Shown in pieces: positions 7,805 through 16,841 of a stretch of DNA of 64,000 nt (within the stretch, counting starts at the first letter, position 1; the number at the start of each line of letters is the position of its first letter). A program made the position numbers and the translations under genes. A model generated the notes under the pieces. That model was given only the letters and a program-made list of their open reading frames with translations. It was not told the origin of the DNA and did no database searches. The DNA is from Endozoicomonas sp. SCSIO W0465 (lineage in GTDB: Bacteria > Pseudomonadota > Gammaproteobacteria > Pseudomonadales > Endozoicomonadaceae): assembly GCF_023716865.1 (NCBI RefSeq), contig NZ_CP092417.1, positions 4,504,001 through 4,568,000 on the forward strand, given 5' to 3'.

Positions 7805-10800
7805 TTAGAATTTCAGCCAGCTAAACGCCTCCTCTACTTTCTTTTTGGCAAACCCTGCGGCTTTCATGGCGCTTTTGACCGTCCCCTTGCCAAACCCGGC
7901 TTTTTTCATGGCTTTTGCAACACTCTTATGTCCTTTGTTCCACAGATCCCCGGCCTTGAGCATTTTGGCGATATCTTTGGAACCAAAACCGGCACTTCGC
8001 AGGTATTTAGCCGCCTTTTCGGAATCAACACGCAAGGTGTTTTTCAGCACTTTGGAGACGTCCTTGACGGCAAATCCGGCACCTTTGAGCAGTTTGCCCA
8101 CCGCTTCATCACTTTCTCCGATATTCTTCAAAGCGTTTCCTATATCATGGCCATTAACACCTGCCGCCTTCATCTCTTTGGCGATAACCGAAGGCGAGGC
8201 GCGGGTCACTTTTCTAAGCGATTTTGCCACGGTATTGGCGCTGTGGCCGATGTCTTTCAAAGTTTTGGTAATATCCTTGGCCCCGCAGCCGAAACTCTTT
8301 TGCAGCATCCGGGTGACGCTGTCTGCGTCATGCCCAACATCCTTCAACAGCTTAGCTGCGCCCTGGGCGCTGGTATTGAAACCGTGTTTCAGCTCATTGC
8401 CAATCTGCTCCGCTGTTCTGCCACTTTTGTTCAGCAACCGGGTGGTATCTTTCGAGGTCTGTTTATAGCCAGACTTCAGGGCTTTGCCCACCGAGCCAGC
8501 CGCTTTTGATATTTCTATAACACCGTCATCCAATGCATTGAGCCACTCTTCAGCAGTGTCGTATAAATCAGCCACTATGGTCTTGATTTCATTCAGCACC
8601 AGTTTGCCCAGTTTATCCAACTGGGCATTTTTGGCTGAAGCTTCGATATTGAAAGAAAAGTGTTCTCCAGCAAAAGTGAACCGACCATCCAGCTCGATAT
8701 AGGCTTTATTATTCTGGTAGCCCATTTCCAGATCGGTACTGGCTGATGTTTTAATCTTCAGCTTACCCAGATTGGCTTTTACATTCAGTAGCCTGGCCAG
8801 CTCAAATTTGCCATTCAGCAGGAAATGGATAGCGCCGCTTAGGAACATATCCGTCAGCGAACCCAGGGAACCTTCAATCTTCCAGTCCAAATCATAACGG
8901 CCTTGAATAAAGTTCTCTTTGAGGGTGATGGAAGTATCAGACTCGACAATAATGACTACACCTTTAGCAGTAATATTGGCCAGGGTCGCGGACTCCTGCC
9001 CCAGTAGTCTCAGTCTGCCACTGAGTGCTATATGCGGATTTCTCAGCGCCTTGATCTCATGTTTGGGCTGCTTGAAGGAAGAAAGACTGATCATCGGGCC
9101 TTTCTTGTCGTCATAGTCGCTGAACCGGAAAAAATCCTTGCTAGCAATCTGGATGGGTTTGGTTATATACGACGTTGCAGCAATACCTTTGCGGTCACTG
9201 ATTTCCACTTGTGTGGCCCAGCGTTCGCCAAGAATTTGCAGGCACCCAGACAGGTAATAACCCTGGGTAAACGTCAGTTCGCCCATACGTGCGCCAATCG
9301 GGGCAATATACACCTGTGGTGTTACAGCCACCTCCAGCATCTTATCTTTCAGCGTCACGGTATAGTGGCGCATTCCCTCAGACATATCCGTCAAACTCCA
9401 GATGCGTCCTTGCTTTCTTACGACAATCAGCAACATTTCCGCACTGGCGGGAATAACGACGCCTTCATGACTGAAGGCATTGGATACCGCCTCGTGATCT
9501 TTGCTGTCCAGTGCCGATACGGTATTGGCGGCAATGGAAAAGGTTCGGACTGAGCGGAGTTTGATCGATTTGAAGGCCTGATTAACCTCTTTGGGCAGAT
9601 GGGCTACTTTGGCAAATTCCTCAGTAATATCCGCGAGGCTCAGCTGGCTGATGGAACCCGCCAAAACACTTTTTGACGGATCGGTTGAATCGGCAATAAC
9701 CGCGATGGACGAACTGAACCGTTTGGTATCGATCTGAGCGGCGATGCCCAGACTGGGAATGCCTCCCCAATTGATGCCCATTGCCAGCCCCATATTACTC
9801 AGTTTTATATTGCCGAAATGAAGGCTGCCCAGTGCTGAACCGGCAAAGTAAATCCCCCCCGGTAGCAGGCTCATGGCCATATTAAAGTTGACCTGTTGTT
9901 TCTGAATCTTAACGGTCAGCTGACCTGTCAGATAAAGCGACACTTGTCCTTTTTCTGTCAGAAAACCAAACTGGGCGGATAGCGGGTGTTTACCCAGCAG
10001 ACTGGTATTGATGGAGGTGAACACTCGTGTTGCATCCGATGGGTTGGTGGCGACCTGCAAGGTTACCTGCAAAGACGGATCAAGCCCAAGCACCTGTTTT
10101 AGTAGTTTCATGTCTTTGGCTTTGGTATCCAGTGTCAGAGTCGCGTGCCCGTTAAAGCCTTTTACCACGCCGCCACTGGTTGGCGTTGGAATCGAGGAGG
10201 CATTCAGGGATGGGTTGCTGAAAGACGCCAGTTCCGGAAAGGTAAAACCGGGGCTGTCAAAACTGGAAACCAACAGGGTCAACTGGCTCAGGGTGAGTTT
10301 GTCGTCGATGACCCTGAGCGCTTTAAGACCCGGTAGCTTTGAGAGTTCAGGCTCGTTCAAAACCAGACCAAATGCTGAACCCCATTGGCCAGACTGTTTA
10401 CCAATATGTAAAGCCAGCGTACCTATGTCATTCACTTCAGTGGCCAGCAGAAAACTGTAGTCAGAACCGGTTTTGTGCAATTGAATGGTGTTCTCCACAA
10501 AATCCAGATCAAAGGATTTTGGTAAAGACAGCTCTCCAGCGGTCAACGTTGCCAGTATCTCGCTGAGGGAAGTTTTCGGGATATAGCTGTAGATCAGCAC
10601 ATCACCGGGGGTGCTGTAGGTCAGCCGGAGCTCATTCTTGTTAAGCATCATCTTACCACTGACCGAGCCGCGGAAACCCTGACTCTGCTGGTATGCGATG
10701 TACATGGAAACATCATCAACTTCCAGAGTGGTGGGGCCGACGGGAATAGAAAAAGAGCCATCCTCACCATACATGGTCATAGCCATACTGTATGATCGAC

Positions 10801-12286
10801 CAGGTTCTACGCCAAGCCTGAGCGTGCTGATAGTCATGTCAGCCGGCAGCGGGATTTCCGGGGCGTATTTGTTCAGCAGTTGTCCAAGCGGAATACTTTC
10901 CCCGCTGTCCATTGTGGCGTACAGCGCAAAACCATCGGAAGAATCAGCGGTCACGCTACATCCCACACTCCCGATATTCATCCTTGCAGTGAGTTTGGTG
11001 GTTGTTCGTCGATCCTTGTTAGAGAATGGGTTGCGAACCTTGAAGGTACAGGCAATGCTGCTTAAGGTGAAGAGGTCGGGCCATATTTCCCAGTCCAGTT
11101 CGGGCATGCCGACGACAACGGTAGCATCTTTGACGTAGATGTCGCTCAATCGGGCATAATTGACCAGCAGACTGAAACCAGTCAGTTCCAACTTTCCAAG
11201 CCCCTTTACTAGTTTTTGTAGTTCGTTTGGAAGGTGATCAATAAAACCATTGTCGCTGCCACTGATGCCGGCCATGGATGAAAGATTGGTTAGAGATAGC
11301 CCTTCGCATTCGGCAATGCCATACCACTCATTGATACCGGGTTCGTACGGCATACTGAGGATTGTCTGGATGCCAGCATTGGGAAGGGCTACAGACCCGT
11401 TAAACGCCTGAACTGGTCGAAATGCCGGATTAGTATCAGTCAGAACCCACTCATCACTGATGGGTGTGTAGACGATAAGGCTATCGCCTTTTATTTGAAT
11501 GACTTTCTGACCAAAAACGCTGTTGATCCCCACCTCAATGGTCAGCAGTATGCCCGGTACAGTACCTTCCATCTGATTAGCCACATGCCAGGGAAACAGG
11601 AAGTTGCTGCCATCTTGCTGGAAACGGGCTTTCAGATCAGTGGGTGTTTCTCCTTGAACCGGTGGCCGGATGGTTCCGGAGACGGTTAGTGCGGTGGTGA
11701 CCTGAAAGGCGTTGGCGGCTATAGCCACAGGGCCTTCAGGGCGAACCATGCCAATAAAGTTTATGCCAGTATTTAGCTGGCGTTGGTCACGAGGATCGAT
11801 CAGGTTGCCGCTGCTAACAACAAAAGAAGCATTGAAAAAGCTAAAATCATCGAGAGGAACACGTTCAGGCTGCCAGCTCTCGCCGGTCTGGCGATTGAAC
11901 AGCAGGAATTCATTTTCATCTGCGGTCTTAGGCAGCTGAGGGAAGCTCTTTGAAAATCGCCAATCGTTGGGACCAGGGTTTTCATCGAGCAGTTTATAGT
12001 AAGTGACCATCTGGACATTTACATCGTCGTCTATCCAGCTGATCAGCTCCGTTTCGACATTGGGAACGTTCAGATAAGCGCTTTTGCCTTTAATTCGAAT
12101 GGACTGTTTGTCTTCATCATACTCAACGAGTTCAATGCTGTTCAGGTTGATCGCACGATTTTCGTAACCCCGGGTGAAAAACGAATTGAGTGAGTCAGGC
12201 AGGTCGTTGCTTTTTAACGAGAGGGTTTTGTGCTTGAGCGCCTGGTTCTGTATGCCAAACAACTGAGATAATGTGTTGAAATCCAT
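7805..12286 (-). CDS. Giant 1493-residue protein with C-terminal tandem helical repeats, function unknown
   Basis: I do not recognise the family. Residues 1 to about 1240 look beta-rich with many alternating hydrophobic strands, no signal peptide and no classical enzyme motif. From about residue 1262 to the end there are about 16 tandem 14- or 15-residue units with a consensus like K-D-(V/I)-A-K-x-L-K-x-A-G-(F/H)-x-x, for example KDITKTLKDIGHSA and KDVSKVLKNTLRVDS. The start at 12286 has a GAGAAG ribosome site and lies only 14 bases after the nitrilase gene, so the two form an operon. The operon converges on the toxin operon. A membrane-interacting or scaffold role for the basic repeats is possible but is speculation. 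Confidence 0.72.
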   Translation of the reverse strand: MDFNTLSQLFGIQNQALKHKTLSLKSNDLPDSLNSFFTRGYENRAINLNSIELVEYDEDKQSIRIKGKSAYLNVPNVETELISWIDDDVNVQMVTYYKLLDENPGPNDWRFSKSFPQLPKTADENEFLLFNRQTGESWQPERVPLDDFSFFNASFVVSSGNLIDPRDQRQLNTGINFIGMVRPEGPVAIAANAFQVTTALTVSGTIRPPVQGETPTDLKARFQQDGSNFLFPWHVANQMEGTVPGILLTIEVGINSVFGQKVIQIKGDSLIVYTPISDEWVLTDTNPAFRPVQAFNGSVALPNAGIQTILSMPYEPGINEWYGIAECEGLSLTNLSSMAGISGSDNGFIDHLPNELQKLVKGLGKLELTGFSLLVNYARLSDIYVKDATVVVGMPELDWEIWPDLFTLSSIACTFKVRNPFSNKDRRTTTKLTARMNIGSVGCSVTADSSDGFALYATMDSGESIPLGQLLNKYAPEIPLPADMTISTLRLGVEPGRSYSMAMTMYGEDGSFSIPVGPTTLEVDDVSMYIAYQQSQGFRGSVSGKMMLNKNELRLTYSTPGDVLIYSYIPKTSLSEILATLTAGELSLPKSFDLDFVENTIQLHKTGSDYSFLLATEVNDIGTLALHIGKQSGQWGSAFGLVLNEPELSKLPGLKALRVIDDKLTLSQLTLLVSSFDSPGFTFPELASFSNPSLNASSIPTPTSGGVVKGFNGHATLTLDTKAKDMKLLKQVLGLDPSLQVTLQVATNPSDATRVFTSINTSLLGKHPLSAQFGFLTEKGQVSLYLTGQLTVKIQKQQVNFNMAMSLLPGGIYFAGSALGSLHFGNIKLSNMGLAMGINWGGIPSLGIAAQIDTKRFSSSIAVIADSTDPSKSVLAGSISQLSLADITEEFAKVAHLPKEVNQAFKSIKLRSVRTFSIAANTVSALDSKDHEAVSNAFSHEGVVIPASAEMLLIVVRKQGRIWSLTDMSEGMRHYTVTLKDKMLEVAVTPQVYIAPIGARMGELTFTQGYYLSGCLQILGERWATQVEISDRKGIAATSYITKPIQIASKDFFRFSDYDDKKGPMISLSSFKQPKHEIKALRNPHIALSGRLRLLGQESATLANITAKGVVIIVESDTSITLKENFIQGRYDLDWKIEGSLGSLTDMFLSGAIHFLLNGKFELARLLNVKANLGKLKIKTSASTDLEMGYQNNKAYIELDGRFTFAGEHFSFNIEASAKNAQLDKLGKLVLNEIKTIVADLYDTAEEWLNALDDGVIEISKAAGSVGKALKSGYKQTSKDTTRLLNKSGRTAEQIGNELKHGFNTSAQGAAKLLKDVGHDADSVTRMLQKSFGCGAKDITKTLKDIGHSANTVAKSLRKVTRASPSVIAKEMKAAGVNGHDIGNALKNIGESDEAVGKLLKGAGFAVKDVSKVLKNTLRVDSEKAAKYLRSAGFGSKDIAKMLKAGDLWNKGHKSVAKAMKKAGFGKGTVKSAMKAAGFAKKKVEEAFSWLKF
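7808..8503 (-). repeat. About 16 tandem 14/15-residue coding repeats
   Basis: These encode residues 1262-1493 of the giant protein. Units alternate 14 and 15 residues, giving roughly 29-residue helix-pair modules. Conserved positions are a small or hydrophobic pair at 3-4, Leu at 7, Lys at 8 and Gly at 11, while the surface positions vary. The last units become strongly Lys-rich. The DNA units are divergent, so the array is old and not a recent slippage product. Confidence 0.8.
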
Positions 12287-12300
12287 AACCCATACTTCTC

Positions 12301-13533
12301 TTAAATTTCACGAGGTTCATAAAATGTGATGCCTTGTTTGTAATAAGCCCAGTCCTTCATATTCGCATCTTTTGGGGGAACCCAGTACAGGGGGTGTCCC
12401 TCTGTAAAGGGAATCTCGTGTTCCACAAACGGGTTTGGCTCCGTCATGGCCTCCATGTCAGTTGGCACCAGATCTGGGTAGCTGGTGTCGTGCCAGCGAT
12501 CAAAATCAGTGAGGGTGCTGTTAGTGTTCCTGTAGCCTTTGACCACTCTTAATTCCCAGCGAACGCCTGAGCCGTGATGCCCGTCGACCCGCATGAAAAT
12601 GCCATTTTCCGTAGTGACAACATACTTTTTAATTAACCGCTTGCCGCATGAGACCAGAAGCTGCGCAACGATATCTTTGGTGACAAAAGGATAGGCTTTC
12701 AGGGTGTTATGATCGGCGCAGATCTCCATGCCCATTCTTACGTTGCGAAAATCGATGATATGTTCAGAAACATTGGGCCACATACCCGAACGCTTGAAAT
12801 ATTCAGCCTGATTTAACCACTCGCCGTCGTATTTTATACCTTTGGGTTTGGACTTTTCGTCGGCAGACATTCGGTAGGACGGCATACCATCAGTTTTGAT
12901 TGGCCGAAGCTTATCGACCTTGACGCCGCCGCCTAGCTCAATGCCGCCATTGATGACCAGTGCCGTATTATTGTCCACCAAAACCTTTTCATCAAGGCCT
13001 GCCGGGTGAGGTTCCTCTCTGGTCCACATAATGGTGCCGGGAATCACCAGCCAGTGTTTCAGTGCTTTTTTGGTGGCAATCGTCTGGGTTAATACATCAG
13101 AGATGGCCTTATACATGTCAGCCGGATAGGAGCGTGGTTCTTCCGGGGGACGAAAGAAAAACTCCGGCATGGCAAAAATATTAAGGACGCCATCTTTCTT
13201 CAGATCTTTCCGGTATTCCAGCGTCGTGACAGCCAGTTCAAGGGCGGTAAGGGTGCGTTGAACGCGGGCGAAAACATCCGCATCACCTTTCACCATTTTC
13301 AGGTTTTCAGGCTGACCGGACAGTTTTACAGTATAGATGGGTGGCTTCTGTGCCAGCACCTTATCCCTGTCAACAAGACCTGCCGCTACCTTCATATCGG
13401 GAAACTGTCGAAAAATCGTTTGCTGTTCCCGATAATCAAGCAGTAAGCCAGCAGGTAGCTCATGCTGTACGCCGGTGCTCATGTAAATTGTGGGGGTGTG
13501 ATAGGGGATAAAACGAATGTGAGAGTATGCCAT
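12301..13533 (-). CDS. Carbon-nitrogen hydrolase (nitrilase) superfamily protein
   Basis: This 410-residue protein shows the Glu-Lys-Cys triad pattern of the nitrilase superfamily. Glu124 lies in NIFAMPEFFFRP, a Lys lies in the segment after NTALVINGG (K208 or K213), and the nucleophile Cys272 lies in RMGMEICADHN. It is longer than typical 260-330-residue nitrilases and has an insertion between the Lys and Cys motifs. Substrate class (amide, nitrile or N-acyl transfer) cannot be told from sequence. No signal peptide is present. It is the first gene of a two-gene operon with the giant repeat protein. Such enzymes can modify small molecules or deamidate protein; a role in processing a toxin or partner is inference. 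Confidence 0.75.
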   Translation of the reverse strand: MAYSHIRFIPYHTPTIYMSTGVQHELPAGLLLDYREQQTIFRQFPDMKVAAGLVDRDKVLAQKPPIYTVKLSGQPENLKMVKGDADVFARVQRTLTALELAVTTLEYRKDLKKDGVLNIFAMPEFFFRPPEEPRSYPADMYKAISDVLTQTIATKKALKHWLVIPGTIMWTREEPHPAGLDEKVLVDNNTALVINGGIELGGGVKVDKLRPIKTDGMPSYRMSADEKSKPKGIKYDGEWLNQAEYFKRSGMWPNVSEHIIDFRNVRMGMEICADHNTLKAYPFVTKDIVAQLLVSCGKRLIKKYVVTTENGIFMRVDGHHGSGVRWELRVVKGYRNTNSTLTDFDRWHDTSYPDLVPTDMEAMTEPNPFVEHEIPFTEGHPLYWVPPKDANMKDWAYYKQGITFYEPREI

Positions 13534-13648
13534 TGCGATGATCCATGCTCACTGCTGACCGGTTAAAAACCGTGGGGTGGAAAAATACTTAAGGACCTGG
13601 AAGCCTGTTTGACTTAAGGCTGACCTGCTGCGTTTGTAATAAGTTAGT

Positions 13649-13702
13649 CTAGTTCTCGTCCAAAAACACAACCAATTGAAAACTGTAGATTTTATCCTGA
13701 AA
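13649..13702. repeat. 54-bp direct repeat, copy 1
   Basis: This is identical over 54 bases to 14167-14220. The unit begins ctagttctcgtccaaaaac and ends tttatcctgaaa. The two copies bracket a truncated transposase gene, which suggests an end of a mobile element or a duplication left by recombination. Confidence 0.85.
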
Positions 13703-13818
13703 AATTAAGTGGAGCCCTACTGCTATCTGGCAACTAAACTTCCCAAGACCAAGAAACATAAGGGATTGCCAAAAACAGAGGACTCCAAATGCGCAAAAAA
13801 CGCAACCCGTAGTGTAGT

Positions 13819-14166
13819 ATGGAACTCCATTACGTACCTCATGAAATCTGCTCCCAGCTTTCCGGTATCTCGCAATGGCTTGATGCCCATCCACAGTTCA
13901 ATGACTGGATTTATGAGGACTTAAGTTCTGGTGATAAACAGAACACTGGGCGGAACGGACTATCAGCAGAATCCGTTCTTCGTGCGGCACTCCTGAAACA
14001 GTATTTGAATTGTGATTTTGACTACCTGTCGTTTGTTTTGATGGACTCCATGCTCTTTCGAGACTTTTGTCGCCTCGAACCAAACCAGCGCCCCAGTCGC
14101 TCCAGTTTGCATGGGCTTATCAGCCTTCTTACTGCATCTACATGGGAACGGATTAATAACTGTCAG
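13819..14166 (+). pseudogene. N-terminal remnant of an ISNCY/IS1182-like transposase
   Basis: About 115 residues remain. The fragment starts near MELHYVPHEICSQLSG and continues through GLSAESVLRAALLKQY and DFDYLSFVLMDSMLFRDFC. This helical N-terminal domain is typical of transposases of the IS1182/ISNCY type (DUF772-like). The catalytic domain is missing: the frame runs at about 14166 into the second 54-bp direct repeat and then the IS1595 element at 14221. Transposon decay is the simplest explanation. Confidence 0.6.
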
Positions 14167-14220
14167 CTAGTTCTCGTCCAAAAACACAACCAATTGAAAA
14201 CTGTAGATTTTATCCTGAAA
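14167..14220. repeat. 54-bp direct repeat, copy 2
   Basis: This is the second copy of the 54-base repeat at 13649-13702. It abuts the left end of the IS1595-family element starting at 14221. The shared sequence stops exactly at that boundary, so the IS inserted at, or rearranged, the end of this repeat. Confidence 0.85.
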
Positions 14221-15252
14221 GGCTCTTTTCGAATTACGAACTGCTGAACTATCCTTGGTGGATATAATTAGCCATCGCCAGCATTGACCATGAATATAGG
14301 CCGAATCTCAGATCTCATCAGTAATGAAACCTGCTTTGAGATGATCCGTGAGAACCGCTGGCCAGATGGCACTGTTCTCTGTCCGCACTGTGATTCTGAG
14401 AATGTCAAAAAGAATGGACACGACAATGTGCAGGTAGAGTGCCAGCACTATTACTGTAAGTCCTGTAAGCGCTACTTCGATGACCTGACAAATACGGTTT
14501 TCGCAGGACACCACCGACCACTCAAAGTCTGGATTGCCTGTCTCTATTTAATGGGGCTGAACGTCTCCAACAGCCAGATAGCTCAGGAACTTGATCTGTG
14601 TGTCAGTGATGCACACCATATGACCACAGTCTTACGAAATGGTGTTGTTGACCGAAAGCCTGAAGTGATTCTTGATGGCGAAGTTGAATTCGACGAGGTC
14701 TACATTGTAGCTGGTCACAAGGGACACCCTGAAGCATTAAAAAAATCTGGATCGTCCACCGAGAAAAAGAAGGCTTAAAGGCGCTCCGGGCCGTGGGACT
14801 CTTGAAAAAGACAAACCGCCGGTATTGGGAATGATTCAAAGGGGAGGTCAGGTCATTATCAACATGCTGTCGAACGTTAAGAAGGCGACAATCGAACCAT
14901 TTATCAAGAAACACGTAGCCCCACAGAGCCAGATTTATACCGATGAATACAACATCTATGATGACCTTGAAAGCTGGGGCTTCAGACATAAAACGGTCTG
15001 TCACGGCAAAGGTGAGTATGCTCGTGATGATGACAAAGACGGTATTTACGAGGTGCATGTTAATACTATGGAGGGGTTTTGGTCACTTCTACGCTCGTGG
15101 CTAAGGCCTCACAGGGGAATATCCCAAGAGGCTTTACCCCTTTACCTTGGCTTTTTTGAGTTTTTGCATAATATTGGCCGAAGAGGCAGAAGTCTTCTTC
15201 AGCCCTTAGTCAACTTGCTGGTTACATAGCAGTCTGGAATTGGAAAAGAGCC
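14221..15252 (+). mobile_element. IS1595-family element with frameshifted transposase
   Basis: The inverted ends read GGCTCTTTTCGAATT at 14221 and, reversed, GGCTCTTTTCCAATT ending at 15252, giving a 1032-bp element. The flanking 8-mers differ (tcctgaaa and aaaaataa), so no target duplication is visible, consistent with later rearrangement at the 54-bp repeat. Confidence 0.82.
14290..15229 (+). pseudogene. IS1595-family transposase, frameshifted
   Basis: The first frame (14290-14778) carries the zinc ribbon CPHC...CKSC and the start of the DDE domain (DGEVEFDEVYI, HKGHPEAL). The second frame (through 15229) carries the rest (IYTDEYNIYDDL, the catalytic Glu region VHVNTMEGFWSLLR and RPHRGIS). 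Between them, reading would be restored by removing one base near 14751, which gives SGRPPRKRRLKGAPGRGTL. A run of seven A's lies just upstream, but slippage there leads to the wrong frame for a minus-one shift, so I read this as a broken gene rather than programmed frameshifting. Confidence 0.82.
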
Positions 15253-15485
15253 AAAAATAAAACGTCGTAAGATAAAGTAATTGTACGTAGATTCGCCACC
15301 GGTATCTGGATCGTATTTACCGAGAAAGCCATGCGATCTCTAAGGAGATAGACAACTGAGTGTAATAGTAGATGAATTTTTCTACTTAACTTTTTATAAT
15401 TATCCTGCTTTCAACGCTGAAATTCATACCTTTCAAACAAAACTGAACCCTTGATCAGTTTCATCAGTACGGGCAACTATTCACC

Positions 15486-15830
15486 ATGGCCACCAATGGA
15501 GAGTCAGCCAGAAAATGGCTGGAAGAGAACAGGGAGCAGATCTCTGAAGAGCGAATTCTCCAGATACGCAGTAACCTGGTAAAAAAAATAAACCAGATGA
15601 CGGATGCTGATAACCAGAATGTGTCGGATGAACATCAAGGATTGCTAGAGGCCCTTGATGTAATGGATGTCTGGCTTCAGGAACGTACTGCATCAAAGGA
15701 GGCAACAATGGAAGCATCAGTACTGGATTACAGTCCGCTCATTCAGGAGCCATCGGAACCTGTCCCTCAGCTGACTCAGGAAGAGAAACATCGCCGCTTT
15801 CAGAATCTGCTGAAGGCCACAAAACAATAA
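15486..15830 (+). CDS. Small hypothetical protein (114 residues)
   Basis: I do not recognise this protein. It is hydrophilic, probably helical and acidic, with no membrane segment. The N-terminal half reads like a helical bundle (around GESARKWLEENREQ). A Pro/Glu-rich linker near residues 85-95 precedes a basic helix, HRRFQNLLKATK. No strong ribosome site precedes the ATG. Codon use resembles neighbouring genes. It could be a regulatory or accessory protein; confidence that it is real is moderate. Confidence 0.5.
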   Translation: MATNGESARKWLEENREQISEERILQIRSNLVKKINQMTDADNQNVSDEHQGLLEALDVMDVWLQERTASKEATMEASVLDYSPLIQEPSEPVPQLTQEEKHRRFQNLLKATKQ

Positions 15831-15904
15831 TCATCAGGTCAATGGCGAGGTTACTCTACATACGCTCAGTGAAGAGACAACCTCATCGGCCGGATGTCGG
15901 GGCA

Positions 15905-16129
15905 TCACACTTTCAACCGCTCACATTCCTCAACGACCCGGTCATACGTCCAGTCACCACTGCCGGGATGCTTCACCTCATGTTCAATCAATTTCTGGCA
16001 CATCTGCATAGGATTCAGTCCCTTTTTAGCCAATCGCTCCAACGTCTGCTTCAGCTCGTTGTCTGCTTCACTGAATTCCTGAGCACTTTTGGACCCCTTC
16101 TTTCTGACTGCAACTTTTATTTGTTTCAT
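15905..16129 (-). CDS. Small basic hypothetical protein (74 residues)
   Basis: This short protein has a very basic N terminus (MKQIKVAVRKKGSK) followed by two predicted helices, including SEADNELKQTLERLAKKGL. I chose the ATG at 16129 because an AGGTGA ribosome site lies 8 bases upstream; an in-frame TTG two codons upstream is the alternative. It converges on the 114-residue gene. The good ribosome site and lack of overlap support a real gene. Function is unknown; DNA or RNA binding is possible from its charge. Confidence 0.55.
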   Translation of the reverse strand: MKQIKVAVRKKGSKSAQEFSEADNELKQTLERLAKKGLNPMQMCQKLIEHEVKHPGSGDWTYDRVVEECERLKV

Positions 16130-16292
16130 CGTCAATTCACCTAAAACAATGTGGGACTCAGGTAGGCTACCTCAGAATAGCCCAGCTAGCGAGGGTAGCG
16201 AATAACTGCAGGGCAATCTATTCTCAGGGCAGTACCTTGAATAATCTATACTCTTTTCATTGATTCTGCGCGCAGTAAAGCAGGAGTTAATT

Positions 16293-16841
16293 ATGAAACG
16301 TCTCTACTACCTGACTGACTCACTCGACAGTGTAACCAACATTACTCAAGACCTGCACCAGGATGGCATCACCGACTGGCACCTCCATGTTTTGAGCCGA
16401 AATGAAGCTGGCCTGTATCATAAACAAGTACACAGTGCCAACATGCTGCAGGAAAACGATGTACTTCATTCAGGAGAGCTGGGGGCCCTCATTGGCGGTG
16501 CTGTCGGTCTGCTGGCAGCCACACTGATTGAGTGGTGGAACCCGATTGGAATAGATATACCGCTACCCGCCCTTCTGGTAGTTGCTGGTGTATTCACGAT
16601 GTTTGGTGCCTGGAGCGGTGGATTGGCAGGTGTCACCCGTGAAAATTACAAAACGGCACGATTCCATGATGATCTGATAAAAGGCAAACACCTGATTATG
16701 GTGGATGTTTCTAAACATCAGGAGCAACGTGTACGCTACCACCTGAGCAGATACCATCCTGAAGCCTGTCTTGCCGGTGAGGATACCACACTGACACTGC
16801 CTTTTAGCCCTAACTTCTGGCATTATCCGCGCCATAACTAG
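16293..16841 (+). CDS. Membrane protein with glycine-rich two-TM core, DUF1269-like
   Basis: This 182-residue protein starts MKRLYYLTDSLDSV and has a soluble N-terminal domain. Two hydrophobic segments with Gly-rich faces (about residues 69-88 and 97-123) are separated by a Trp/Pro loop, and a soluble tail follows. The form recalls DUF1269 / general-stress-type proteins in which a ferredoxin-like domain surrounds a Gly-zipper membrane hairpin. A CAGGAG ribosome site 6 bases upstream fixes the start at 16293. Its 3' end overlaps the convergent putP gene by 32 bases. Function is not established; stress or membrane homeostasis is suggested by the family look. Confidence 0.7.
   Translation: MKRLYYLTDSLDSVTNITQDLHQDGITDWHLHVLSRNEAGLYHKQVHSANMLQENDVLHSGELGALIGGAVGLLAATLIEWWNPIGIDIPLPALLVVAGVFTMFGAWSGGLAGVTRENYKTARFHDDLIKGKHLIMVDVSKHQEQRVRYHLSRYHPEACLAGEDTTLTLPFSPNFWHYPRHN

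Noticed and set aside
7845..8509. Plus-strand open frames of about 200 residues
   Set aside because: They arise opposite the repeat array of the 1493-residue gene and consist of biased residues.
14221..15252. Programmed frameshift in the IS1595 transposase
   Set aside because: The A7 run would give a minus-one shift into a frame without the transposase; restoring the gene needs removal of one base, so it is a mutation.
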